Notes under the pieces: generated by a model | Told to the model about the DNA's origin: nothing | What the model saw: only the letters and a program-made list of their open reading frames with translations | Database searches by the model: none | Shown here: in pieces, positions 8,472-17,112 of the stretch | Layout of the letters: each line of letters starts with the position of its first letter | Numbering within the stretch: position 1 is the stretch's first letter | Origin: Bacteroidales bacterium | GTDB taxonomy: Bacteria; Bacteroidota; Bacteroidia; Bacteroidales; WCHB1-69 | DNA length: 35,380 bases | Assembly (NCBI GenBank): GCA_017525505.1 | Contig: JAFXSR010000019.1 | Location: 1 to 35,380 of the forward strand | Reading direction: 5' to 3' | Translations under genes and position numbers: made by a program

Positions 8472-9539
8472 TTACTTCTTATCAAAAACTTCTTCGCTTT
8501 CAAGCAATATAGGCTCCACATCCACATCTCGCAAGAAAACATACGGCTTGTCATAATGATAATACGGATCACGGACCACACGGTCGGCATTGCCATCTTC
8601 CATAATCCTGATGGTATCCTCTATCAAATCGAAGCCCACCTGGGCCATCACGCCGGTATAAGCCATGTGTCTGATATTCACCTCTGTAACCTTCAAATCC
8701 CCATTCTTATCCTCTTTCAAGTCAAAGCTCAGAATACCATGTGCCGGCACCTGCAATTTCGCGCACAGGAACTTCACACAGTCATCACAGAAACGGTTGA
8801 TCCTGTCATCGTTGAGAAAGCGGGCGAAATGTGTATTACCCGTCACATGCGAGGGTGCGATGCTTTCCATCACATATTCGGCACACTCCAATGCGGCGCC
8901 TTTCACATACTCATTGTTGTAATACAGCATCTGATTGGCCAGATGGCGCCCTGGAAGGAACTCGCTCACTGTGTATTCTGAAATAAAGCTGTTGATAAAC
9001 AGCCATGACCTGTAGCAGTCCAAGTTGTCGAGTCGCAAAGAGCCGAGGCCTCCGGTTCCTTCGGTTGCGCGGATCCAGCAAGGGAAACCAATAAGTTTCT
9101 CCACTTCCTCAAAACGGGGATTTTTTTGTGTCACCTTGATAGTTTTGGGAATAAAATGGCTTCCTTCCAACAATGAGGCCATGATAGACTTGTCACGCAG
9201 GGACAAGGACAATGACTTGCAACCCATGAACACATCTACCGGAAAGCGTCCGTTTTTCTCATAATACGCCCCCCACTCCACTATTTCCGCTTCTGGCTGC
9301 ACAATCGCATAATCTATCTGATATTTTTCCACAACCCGTTCAATGAAAGGAAAATAGTTCTCTTCGGTACAGCGGGGGCACACCTCGTAATCGTCCAATA
9401 AACCCGGCATAAAAAAGCCCATCGCTTTTTTATTGGCATCCACACCTATCAATCGGTAATCGGGATGATTGCGGCGAATCACTTTGGCTATTGAACGCGG
9501 TGTCAAACCTCCAATGCCTGTCAATAAAATAGTTTTCAT
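8472..9539 (-). CDS. ATP-grasp protein, CarB-like
   Basis: A 355-aa protein of the ATP-grasp fold. The N-terminus has a glycine-rich nucleotide-fold start (LTGIGGLTPRS). A pre-ATP-grasp domain follows, then a core with GFPCWIRATEGTGGLGS (151-167) as the phosphate-binding loop. Asp273 in FDLKED and the TEVNIR motif (285-290, Glu286 and Asn288) are the expected metal ligands. The sequence differs clearly from the neighbouring ATP-grasp protein, so they are not a recent duplication. It starts 10 nt after the PLP-enzyme gene. Likely reaction: ATP-dependent amide or peptide bond formation with an unidentified carboxylate and amine. Carbamoyl-phosphate-type chemistry is possible but there is no glutaminase partner here. 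Confidence 0.82.
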   Translation of the reverse strand: MKTILLTGIGGLTPRSIAKVIRRNHPDYRLIGVDANKKAMGFFMPGLLDDYEVCPRCTEENYFPFIERVVEKYQIDYAIVQPEAEIVEWGAYYEKNGRFPVDVFMGCKSLSLSLRDKSIMASLLEGSHFIPKTIKVTQKNPRFEEVEKLIGFPCWIRATEGTGGLGSLRLDNLDCYRSWLFINSFISEYTVSEFLPGRHLANQMLYYNNEYVKGAALECAEYVMESIAPSHVTGNTHFARFLNDDRINRFCDDCVKFLCAKLQVPAHGILSFDLKEDKNGDLKVTEVNIRHMAYTGVMAQVGFDLIEDTIRIMEDGNADRVVRDPYYHYDKPYVFLRDVDVEPILLESEEVFDKK

Positions 9540-9549
9540 CTTTATGATA

Positions 9550-10560
9550 TTAGTTCGTTTCTTTAATTTTTTTCACGATAAATGCCATTTCTTCCAGTCC
9601 ATAACGCTGGTCACACAACAAGGACAACTCACAATCAAACAGTTGGTTAACCTTCATTTTGGAAGTTATCATGCTGTTTTTAGGCCAATGTACCGGACAA
9701 TAGATTTGGGTTCCCAGCAAGACCTTGCGCAACTTCTCACGCTCAGCGTTTGACGCACATATCACGGGCACAAACAAGGGGCAGGATTTGCCACTCAGCT
9801 CTCCCAAAAAGTCAAATCGCAAATTTTCATGCAGATAAGCCGCATTGGCGCTTCTTTGCGACCGCATACGCTCCAAGTTCTGTGATTTCAACAAGGCATA
9901 CGAGAGGTTATCCATACCATAATTGCGGTAATCCGACTCCAGCAACTTTCCAAAACGGGCAAAAGCCTCCAAAAAAGCTACTTTTTCAACCGACAAATCC
10001 CCGTTCAGATAGCGATATTTCGCCTTCATCGCCTGGATTTTCACCTCTGCATAAGGGCATGCTGACAAATCCACTGCGTCAAGGCCTTCAATCGCAGCAC
10101 CGGTGGCCACCCCCATCCATTTACGCAGGCTTACAAAAGCATAGTCGAAAGCAACTTGCTCATCTTCCATCAGATATGAATGTGTCCGGTCGTACAGAAT
10201 GATGGAGCCTTTGGCTTTGAAATGCCTGATTACATCTTCCGGCAAGGTATTCTCGTAACCGAAATAATTGCTAACGTACAAAATATCGGCGTCTTTGTCA
10301 GCATCAATTTCATACTTCAAATTTCCATCGAAAAACATGTCATAGAAATCCACCTTGACATTCATCCGCAAGAAAGGGGCAAGCATCGAGTAGCAGCAAT
10401 AGGCCGGCATATACACATTCTTCACGGGTTGATGTTTCAGGATATCCTGAAGAATCAAATCGATAGCCGTTCTTCCTGACAGCACAAACAAGCCTTCCCG
10501 TTCACTTACGGGAACAAGCTGTTCGTCGGAAATCCAAAACTCACTACCTAATTCTCTCAT
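9550..10560 (-). CDS. Divergent DegT-like PLP-dependent enzyme
   Basis: From the ATG at 10560 the protein is 336 aa; a longer form would need a TTG at 10569. The fold-type I landmarks are all there though diverged: SGRTAID near the N-terminus, MPAYCCYSML, Asp124 in LYDRTHS for the pyridine nitrogen, and Lys147 in SLRKWMG for the Schiff base. This indicates the DegT/DnrJ/EryC1/StrS superfamily, but the sequence is far from the ordinary sugar aminotransferase at 12516-13631. It overlaps the sugar-transferase gene by 17 nt and precedes the two ATP-grasp genes, so it may make or load the amine they use. Whether it is an aminotransferase or has other PLP chemistry is open. Confidence 0.75.
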   Translation of the reverse strand: MRELGSEFWISDEQLVPVSEREGLFVLSGRTAIDLILQDILKHQPVKNVYMPAYCCYSMLAPFLRMNVKVDFYDMFFDGNLKYEIDADKDADILYVSNYFGYENTLPEDVIRHFKAKGSIILYDRTHSYLMEDEQVAFDYAFVSLRKWMGVATGAAIEGLDAVDLSACPYAEVKIQAMKAKYRYLNGDLSVEKVAFLEAFARFGKLLESDYRNYGMDNLSYALLKSQNLERMRSQRSANAAYLHENLRFDFLGELSGKSCPLFVPVICASNAEREKLRKVLLGTQIYCPVHWPKNSMITSKMKVNQLFDCELSLLCDQRYGLEEMAFIVKKIKETN

Positions 10561-11251
10561 TGTCAGCAATTTTGCGCATAATTTCCGCTTCTTCCTTTTC
10601 CGCTTTCTCTATCAGATCCTGGCGACCTTGCGCGGCCCATTCCGCTTTGCGGTAATCAAAGAAGCTATAAGAGCCGCTTTTCTCGACGCCCACACTCCGG
10701 TGATTAGACAAATTAGTCAATGTTTTTCCAAATATCTTCAGATCGAAAGCCAATGACAAGCCATCGACATACTCCAGATCGTATGCCACACGCTCCTTCC
10801 AACCCGCGATAGCCCGTCCGTTGACCTGCGCCCATCCGGAGATTCCTGGTCGGACGTCATGGCGATGATGCTCCCTTTCGTTGTAATAGGGCAGATAGTC
10901 TGGTGACCAAGGCCGTGGACCGATAAAAGACATGTCGCCTTTCAGCACATTCAGCAGTTGTGGCAACTCATCGATGGAAGTGACGCGGACAAAGCGCCCT
11001 ATTTTTGTCAGACGTTGCGCATCGGGCAACAGTTCACCCTTCTCATCACACTCATCCGTCATGGATTTGAACTTCAAAATATAAAACAGCCGCTCGTTTT
11101 TCCCGACACGGATCTGCTTAAAGAACGCCCCTGTCCCTTTGTTGGCAAAATGAAGCCACAGCGCAATCAGCAGCAAAAACCAGCCGATACACAACAATGC
11201 CACTATTGACAAGAGCAAATCAAGAAATCGTTTGAAAAAATTCCTGTACAT
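10544..11251 (-). CDS. Initiating sugar-phosphate transferase (PglC/WcaJ-type)
   Basis: A 235-aa monotopic phosphoglycosyl transferase. It has one N-terminal membrane segment (about 9-35), then the conserved KFKSM (61-64), the catalytic Asp-Glu pair in SIDELPQLLNV (Asp94, Glu95), SFIGPRP (108-113) and RPGISGWAQVNGR (134-146). Such enzymes move a sugar-1-phosphate from a UDP-sugar to undecaprenyl phosphate on the inner leaflet, which starts repeat-unit assembly. The size is that of the short PglC form without the four-helix WcaJ extension. The gene begins 2 nt after the end of the upstream GT4 gene and its 3' end overlaps the PLP-enzyme gene. The particular sugar cannot be read from the sequence. 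Confidence 0.9.
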   Translation of the reverse strand: MYRNFFKRFLDLLLSIVALLCIGWFLLLIALWLHFANKGTGAFFKQIRVGKNERLFYILKFKSMTDECDEKGELLPDAQRLTKIGRFVRVTSIDELPQLLNVLKGDMSFIGPRPWSPDYLPYYNEREHHRHDVRPGISGWAQVNGRAIAGWKERVAYDLEYVDGLSLAFDLKIFGKTLTNLSNHRSVGVEKSGSYSFFDYRKAEWAAQGRQDLIEKAEKEEAEIMRKIADNERIR

Positions 11252-11253
11252 GA

Positions 11254-12486
11254 CTATACTATGATTTTCAGTTCCCGTTCCGCCAAATATTCATAATCAA
11301 ATTCTTGTGCCGCCTGATGCACCCTTTGGCACATCGCCGCATAATCTTCGTCCGGCTGTTCCGCCAACTGACGAAAAGCCTCCACATATTCCTCAGGAGT
11401 CACCATATACTTTGCAATGCCCAGACCATGTTTTGTAATCACATCGTCGTATGCGATATCGATATTGCAAAGAATAGGTTTTCCCGCCGCCAGGTAAAGG
11501 AAAAGCTTCCCCGAACTCACTCCGTATTTACCGAAGTCCTTCTCGTAACTCATCACATTCACAGTGGCTTGTGACACAATCCATGCACACTCGGCAAACG
11601 ACACAAGACGTTCCTTAAACACCACATTGTCCAAGCCTTGTGACTGCGCATAAGCCTCCAATTCATCGCGATACGTGCCATCACCATAAATGAAAAACCT
11701 GTATTTAGGATTATCTTTCAACAAAACCGCCGCCTCTATGAGCGTTTTCATGTTGTTAGCCCTGCTGACAGTCCCTAAATACACAATTTTATATACACTT
11801 CTGTCATTAATATCCGCATCTTCCCGGGGATAAAGTGCCTTATCCACTTCAAACTGTTTCAAATCGATACCATTATTGACGTAATGCACATGATTCTTGG
11901 CTATTTTCCCTCCTGTATCCGTCGTCCAGCCCTTCTTTCTCAAATAATCGAACGCCCCCTCGAAAGTAAACACAATCTCATCAGCCTGATAATAATACTG
12001 TTTCTCAATCTGATAAGCTATTTTCATTGCTGGATTATTTTCCTTTACGAGACCATAGGTCACAAAATCGTCTGGCCACAAATCCCAGGCCTCGGCGATG
12101 TATTTGGCCTTCAATTTTTTTGCCAATCTCACAATGGGATAGTCAAAGGGAGGATGAATATTCTGCAGGATAATATCCGGACGCTCAAATTGATTTCTAT
12201 TTTTGAAAATAGTGCGGGCAAAAGACCAAATGGAATACATGCGTTTGGAGCCATTTCCCTCATATTCAGGCACATTAATATGAACAAATTGAAAGTCGCC
12301 ATATTGTTTCACCAGAAAATCCTGACCATGGAAATCCGATGTGGTCAATTCGGCTCTAAGCGATGAATTGAAAATGACCACCTCATGACCAGCTTCCATA
12401 AAGTGCTTTGCGAAATGGATATAGCGCAGATTTGTGGCCGTTTGAGGCGATCCTGTATAATAATTGATAATCCAGATTTTCTTCAT
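11254..12486 (-). CDS. Glycosyltransferase family 4 (WbuB-like)
   Basis: A 410-aa cytoplasmic GT-B enzyme. The N-terminal acceptor domain begins with IWIINYYTGSPQTATNLRYIHFA, cut short here, a pattern seen in WbuB-type transferases. The C-terminal donor domain has YKIVYLGTVSRANNM (about 230-245), YGDGTYRDELE and the SSGKLFLYLAAGKPI stretch where GT4 enzymes bind the nucleotide-sugar. WbuB in E. coli adds an amino-deoxy sugar; the donor here is unknown. The gene is 29 nt downstream of the aminotransferase gene and 2 nt before the initiating transferase, so it probably adds an early sugar of the repeat unit. Confidence 0.85.
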   Translation of the reverse strand: MKKIWIINYYTGSPQTATNLRYIHFAKHFMEAGHEVVIFNSSLRAELTTSDFHGQDFLVKQYGDFQFVHINVPEYEGNGSKRMYSIWSFARTIFKNRNQFERPDIILQNIHPPFDYPIVRLAKKLKAKYIAEAWDLWPDDFVTYGLVKENNPAMKIAYQIEKQYYYQADEIVFTFEGAFDYLRKKGWTTDTGGKIAKNHVHYVNNGIDLKQFEVDKALYPREDADINDRSVYKIVYLGTVSRANNMKTLIEAAVLLKDNPKYRFFIYGDGTYRDELEAYAQSQGLDNVVFKERLVSFAECAWIVSQATVNVMSYEKDFGKYGVSSGKLFLYLAAGKPILCNIDIAYDDVITKHGLGIAKYMVTPEEYVEAFRQLAEQPDEDYAAMCQRVHQAAQEFDYEYLAERELKIIV

Positions 12487-12515
12487 CTTGATTTAATGAG
12501 CAACATTTCTATTAT

Positions 12516-13631
12516 CTAAATACCTGGTTCAAAACCATTTAACAAACCAACAACCTCTTTTGCCTGCTCTAAACTGATAACAGGTCCGATGGGAATACTC
12601 AGTTCCTGTGCCGCAATCTGTTCCGTCACAGGCAGGCTCAAGTGGTTCCAGTCCCGATAGCATTCCTGCTTATGCGGCGGTATCGGATAGTGGATCAACG
12701 TCCCCACCCCATTGTGCCCGAGGTAATCATGTAATTCGTCACGATGAGCGCATAAAACCGGAAACAGATGGAAAACATTGTTTTCCATAGGCAAGGTGTC
12801 AGGAAGCGTAATATAATGATTATTTATATTATTGATATAATATTGTGCGATTTGCTTACGGTGCTGGTTGTCCTCATCCAGATAGCTGAGTTTCACGTCC
12901 AATGCGGCAGCCTGAATCTCATCAAGACGGCTGTTGCGGCCACAATATTGAAAGACATACTTGGCAGAGGAACCATAGTTGGCCAAAGAGCGGATAGTGT
13001 CTGCCAACTGCTGATTATTGGTGGTCACCGCACCTCCATCACCCAAGGCGCCGAGGTTTTTGCCAGGATAGAAGCTATGACCGGCGGCATCACCCAAAGA
13101 GCCTGTTTTGCGGCCATCGGCGGCAAGACAACCATGCGCCTGGGCATTATCCTCCACCAGCTTCAGCTGATATTTATCACAAAGAGCGGCTATTTTCTCA
13201 GTATAGGCCAAGCGGCCATACAAATGAACAATACAAATCGCCTTGGTTCTCTCCGTAATCCTCTCTTCTATCAGTTCGTCGTCAATTTCCAGCGTATTCA
13301 GCTTGGGCTCCACCAGCACAGGGGTCAGACCATTCTCCGTAATCGCCAGAATAGTAGCAATATAGGTATTGGCAGGAACAATCACCTCATCACCAGGTTT
13401 CATCACTCCCAATTCCATATAGGCTCTGAAAATCCAAATCAGCGCATCGAGTCCATTGGCGCAGCCCACGCAATACCGGGTACCGATATACTGGGCATAA
13501 TGCTGTTCAAACCTCTTGTTTTCAACACCCTGCAGATACCACCCGCTATCCACAACACTGCGAACAGCCTCTTGGATTTCGGCTCCATGCAAAGCGGTAA
13601 CATCTTTTAACGACAAGAAAGGTATTTTCAT
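12516..13631 (-). CDS. DegT/DnrJ/EryC1/StrS sugar aminotransferase (FdtB/QdtB-like)
   Basis: From the ATG at 13631 (MKIPFLSL) the protein is 371 aa, the usual family length; a longer TTG-started form to 13676 would overlap the upstream gene and adds nothing conserved. Family marks are [36 protein letters not shown], Asp161 in EDNAQAHG and the PLP lysine Lys191 in [15 protein letters not shown]. The sequence resembles enzymes that transaminate dTDP-3-keto-6-deoxyhexoses using glutamate. It begins 1 nt after the LpxA-like acyltransferase gene, which would acylate the new amino group. A 3,4-ketoisomerase and dTDP-glucose genes are not in the window, so the sugar assignment is tentative. An alternative is a WbpE-type UDP-sugar enzyme. 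Confidence 0.85.
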   Translation of the reverse strand: MKIPFLSLKDVTALHGAEIQEAVRSVVDSGWYLQGVENKRFEQHYAQYIGTRYCVGCANGLDALIWIFRAYMELGVMKPGDEVIVPANTYIATILAITENGLTPVLVEPKLNTLEIDDELIEERITERTKAICIVHLYGRLAYTEKIAALCDKYQLKLVEDNAQAHGCLAADGRKTGSLGDAAGHSFYPGKNLGALGDGGAVTTNNQQLADTIRSLANYGSSAKYVFQYCGRNSRLDEIQAAALDVKLSYLDEDNQHRKQIAQYYINNINNHYITLPDTLPMENNVFHLFPVLCAHRDELHDYLGHNGVGTLIHYPIPPHKQECYRDWNHLSLPVTEQIAAQELSIPIGPVISLEQAKEVVGLLNGFEPGI

Positions 13632-13632
13632 T

Positions 13633-14313
13633 TTATTTGTATGTTTCGTGTCCATATACAGCCACCCATTGGTCAAATTCAGAGACCATAGCCTTGATTT
13701 TCGGGGTCACCGGCATCACGTCGTCCATCACGTAAGCAGTAATTTCCTCCTGATATTCCATAAAACCATATTTTTTCAGGGCATAAACATTGACTGATAT
13801 AGGTTTGTTAGGTATATGCCTGCTGAAAGGCTTGACATTCTTCATGCAAGGCGCACCAGTAGCCACCATGGAATACTGTCCAATGATGGTGTATTGGTTG
13901 ATGGTACACCCCATCCCAAGGTTCGCCCCTTCCAGAATCTTTGCAATACCGCCCAAGACACACTGGTTGGTAATCACCACATGATCCTGCAAGATATTGT
14001 CGTGAGACAGATGCACCCCTTGCATCAGAAACACATCATTCTGTATCACAGACTTTTGCTCATAGCAGGGACGCTCCACAATACAAAACTCACGTATCAC
14101 ATTGTTATCTCCTATATGCACACACACATCATCCACGTGAGGGGTTATCTTTTTGGTGTCGGTGGCTGGACAGCCTATCACCGCATGAGAACCAATCACA
14201 TTATTGTTGCCCAACTGCACACCGTCATAAATGATGGTATAGGGCAAAATCACGTTATTGTCACCCATCAGTACATGTTCGCCGACGATGGCGGTTTTAT
14301 CTATTTTATTCAT
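13633..14313 (-). CDS. LpxA-like left-handed beta-helix acyltransferase
   Basis: From the ATG at 14313 the protein is 226 aa; the TTG at 14322 gives three more residues. Hexapeptide repeats run from residue 4 to about 150 (for example [17 protein letters not shown]). The LpxA catalytic histidine motif is present as HLSHD. The C-terminal part ([17 protein letters not shown]) also mimics LpxA. Standard LpxA transfers a hydroxyacyl chain to UDP-GlcNAc for lipid A, but it is usually longer and sits with lpxD/lpxB. Here it directly precedes a sugar aminotransferase gene, so I infer a QdtC-type N-acyl or N-acetyltransferase acting on the amino sugar. Confidence 0.8.
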   Translation of the reverse strand: MNKIDKTAIVGEHVLMGDNNVILPYTIIYDGVQLGNNNVIGSHAVIGCPATDTKKITPHVDDVCVHIGDNNVIREFCIVERPCYEQKSVIQNDVFLMQGVHLSHDNILQDHVVITNQCVLGGIAKILEGANLGMGCTINQYTIIGQYSMVATGAPCMKNVKPFSRHIPNKPISVNVYALKKYGFMEYQEEITAYVMDDVMPVTPKIKAMVSEFDQWVAVYGHETYK

Positions 14314-14323
14314 AATCGACAAT

Positions 14324-15523
14324 TTACATAATTTGACTCAGATAATAAGCCGCCACCTTCGCATCGGTCAATTCAGCGGCAGTATCCACAGCTTTGCGTG
14401 AAATTGCCCGTAACTGGTCAGCGGACAAGGAGCGTATTTGTTTTAGCGTAGTAGCCAGAGCCTCCACATTGTCCGATTCGCACAGAAAGCCGTTTTCGCC
14501 GTCCACAATCAAGCCGTCAACGCCCTGGCCTTTGGTAGCCACCGTGACACAGCCTTTTGCCATTGCTTCCACATAAACCAAACCGAAAGCCTCCCGCGAG
14601 CTGACCATCACAAAGCAGTCGGCTTCCGCCACAACTTTCTGGGCCTCCTCACGCTTTTGCTGTCCATGGAAAAACACCTGCGAATGCAAGCCCAACTCAT
14701 CCGTCAGGGACCGCAATGCGCTCTCTTCTGCCCCACTACCCACCACATGGAACTCAAAATCATGCGCAGGGAATGCCAGATGCAATGCTTTGAGGGTCAC
14801 ATCCACATTTTTCAGCTTGAAAAGGCTGCCCACGAATACGAATTTACGCACGCCCTGCTCAAAAGTTTTGTCAGCATGACACAAAAAAGCATCGGGAATA
14901 CCCGAATAGCACAGGAATTCTTTCGGACGGGCACCGAAAATGGCCTCAAACTGATTCTTGAATGCCAACGAACGGAAGCCCCACACCTCCACCGCATCCA
15001 TATATCGTGGATAATTCTCCTTGTATATCTCCGGTATCTGCGAGCCATCGCCATGCAACACCAAGCAGGTTTTGGCGGCAGGAAACTTTTGTTTGAACAA
15101 ATACAGCATCTCCAGCTGTGGCAAGGGAAAATGGGCAGTCACCGCATCCGGCACAAAATTTTCCTCAGCCAAAACCTTGCACACATGGTCAAAAGCCTCC
15201 TGAATACGACGTTCCGCAAAATTGCGGTGAGGAATACATTTCGGGATCGGGACATACAATACCGGCACCCCTTCCACCTCATAGCTTTGGCAATGGCGGG
15301 CTGGGTGCGAATAGGTGACAAAACCGGTCTTGGCGGCAATAGCATCCCCGAACAAGCGTCCCACCCAATAGTAAGGTCTTGGAAACAGCGACATAAAGTG
15401 AACCACCTTGACATTATACCCCTTCTTTCTCCATTCGCGAGTAAAGAAATGGCATACCGGCGTACCATCATACGCGGGGTCGTTCATAGGGTAGATATTC
15501 GTCAGCAAAAGAATATTTTTCAT
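14324..15523 (-). CDS. Glycosyltransferase family 4
   Basis: A 399-aa GT-B enzyme. The donor domain contains KFVFVGSLFKLKNVD (about 228-242), VVGSGAEE, and the GT4 EX7E element in SSREAFGLVYVEAMAKG, followed by GENGFLCES. These show a retaining transferase using a nucleotide sugar, acting on the cytoplasmic face of the membrane on the lipid-linked oligosaccharide. It lies 9 nt after wzx and just before the acyltransferase gene. The sugar it adds is not predictable from the sequence. Confidence 0.9.
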   Translation of the reverse strand: MKNILLLTNIYPMNDPAYDGTPVCHFFTREWRKKGYNVKVVHFMSLFPRPYYWVGRLFGDAIAAKTGFVTYSHPARHCQSYEVEGVPVLYVPIPKCIPHRNFAERRIQEAFDHVCKVLAEENFVPDAVTAHFPLPQLEMLYLFKQKFPAAKTCLVLHGDGSQIPEIYKENYPRYMDAVEVWGFRSLAFKNQFEAIFGARPKEFLCYSGIPDAFLCHADKTFEQGVRKFVFVGSLFKLKNVDVTLKALHLAFPAHDFEFHVVGSGAEESALRSLTDELGLHSQVFFHGQQKREEAQKVVAEADCFVMVSSREAFGLVYVEAMAKGCVTVATKGQGVDGLIVDGENGFLCESDNVEALATTLKQIRSLSADQLRAISRKAVDTAAELTDAKVAAYYLSQIM

Positions 15524-15532
15524 AAGGAAATG

Positions 15533-17074
15533 TTATTCCGCCTGAGATTGTTTTAGTTTGAATTTCACCAGAAAAGAATTGAAAACGCATTTGAAGGCAT
15601 CCCGCTCGTCCTTCGACAAACCGAAGAAAAACATAGCCAGACAATATACCGCCACGGTCACTGCCGTCACCCACATCACGCTCCACTTCGAATCGACAAA
15701 ACCATTCAGTGCCCAGCAAACTCCCAAGCCCAGCAAGAAGGGCGGCAGCACCCTCAGCAGAATGGATTTCAAGAAATCCGCAACCTTCAATTCCTTACTC
15801 AGCTTCGACATGATCAACACACGGCTGAACGCACCCAGCGACTCGCAAACCACAAACACGACAATCGCCACATAGGCAGGATAACCCATGCGCAAAAAGC
15901 ACCACGACACCGGCAGCGACAGCATACGGAGAGTAGAGACCACGATGGAGAACCATTTGATATTCCCAATAGCCTGATTGGCATAAAACAGTCCCATTGT
16001 CAGCTGGTTTGCCATACAGGCAATCAGCAAGAGGCGCGAAAAGAGCACTGTGCCTGCCGGATATTCATACAACCACAAATTCAGCACCTCCGGCATCATC
16101 ACCAGCAAAGGCAGGGCCAGTATCGACATCATTGCAAAGCCCAACTTTCCAGCGGTCAGCGACAAGCGCATCATTTTTCGCTCATCTCCGGCGCCATAGC
16201 TTTTCATGATTTGCGGTTTCATACTGTCTATAATGGAGGCTGAAATGGTATATACCGGAGTCTCCACCTGGCGGGCCAAAGCGAAAACCGCATTGACCGT
16301 GGTACCGAAAAAGCGGTTCAGCAACACCGCATACCCCTGACGCGACAAGGTAGCACCCAACGCATCCAACATCGTCCAACCCGCAAAGCCCGACACGCCC
16401 CCCAGTTCTTTCAGTGATATCATTTTCACTCTCAACAAACGTCTGTAACGAACCGTGCAATAGATAACAAAACAAAGCACATTGAAAAAAGTGATCAGCA
16501 TCATCAGAATACCATAGAGCAATAATCTGTCGCGACTATATTTTGTAATGACAATGGCTATACCCAACTTGCACACGGCATCCACAATATACACCAATGA
16601 CACATACACAAAATTCTCGTGCGACACCAGCATGGAGACGAACGGTGTAACCGAAATGCTCAGAAACAACGACACCAACATGCACTGGTAAATCCACTTG
16701 GCCGTCTGCACCCTGTCCGGAAGAATATTCAAGTAACCGTCAAAAACATAGAAAGACACAAGTTCCAGCACCAGCACCAAGCCGGCGGCCATCAGCAGAT
16801 GCATCCAAAAACAGGAGTTGAAAGCATTACGGGTTCCCTCGTCGTCATTTTTCCCCAAACTGATGGACAAAAAACGGGTAGAGGTCATGCTCAACGAGGA
16901 GCTGATAAAACCGATAAGCCCAATTACACCGGCAATCACATCATACAAACCGTAGTCATCCTCGCCCAATGCACCCAATATCAAACGCACCGACACCAGA
17001 CCGATCAACGCACTGATAACCAGTCTGGAGTATTGAATCACCGTATTCACTGCCACCCTATTGGTCGCTTTCAT
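15533..17074 (-). CDS. Wzx-type polysaccharide flippase
   Basis: A membrane protein of 513 aa from the ATG at 17074 (a TTG at 17080 would add two residues). It has about twelve to fourteen hydrophobic segments. The N-terminus, with NTVIQYSRLVISALIGLVSV and GEDDYGLYDVIAGV, is typical of MOP/MATE-superfamily Wzx proteins of Bacteroidota. Wzx moves the undecaprenyl-pyrophosphate-linked repeat unit across the inner membrane. It sits between the opine dehydrogenase and a GT4 gene in the operon and is the only flippase here, so the pathway is Wzx/Wzy rather than ABC-transporter dependent. Confidence 0.9.
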   Translation of the reverse strand: MKATNRVAVNTVIQYSRLVISALIGLVSVRLILGALGEDDYGLYDVIAGVIGLIGFISSSLSMTSTRFLSISLGKNDDEGTRNAFNSCFWMHLLMAAGLVLVLELVSFYVFDGYLNILPDRVQTAKWIYQCMLVSLFLSISVTPFVSMLVSHENFVYVSLVYIVDAVCKLGIAIVITKYSRDRLLLYGILMMLITFFNVLCFVIYCTVRYRRLLRVKMISLKELGGVSGFAGWTMLDALGATLSRQGYAVLLNRFFGTTVNAVFALARQVETPVYTISASIIDSMKPQIMKSYGAGDERKMMRLSLTAGKLGFAMMSILALPLLVMMPEVLNLWLYEYPAGTVLFSRLLLIACMANQLTMGLFYANQAIGNIKWFSIVVSTLRMLSLPVSWCFLRMGYPAYVAIVVFVVCESLGAFSRVLIMSKLSKELKVADFLKSILLRVLPPFLLGLGVCWALNGFVDSKWSVMWVTAVTVAVYCLAMFFFGLSKDERDAFKCVFNSFLVKFKLKQSQAE

Positions 17075-17112
17075 AGTCAAGTCCTCTTTCTCAATATATT
17101 AATAGTATATTA

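Noticed and set aside
7404..8981. A 525-aa open frame on the plus strand
   Set aside because: It lies opposite two well-supported ATP-grasp genes and has a His/Phe/Gln-rich composition typical of an antisense shadow.
13633..14313. Housekeeping lipid A gene lpxA
   Set aside because: It resembles LpxA but is short and lies in a glycan operon beside an aminotransferase; neither lpxD nor lpxB is near.
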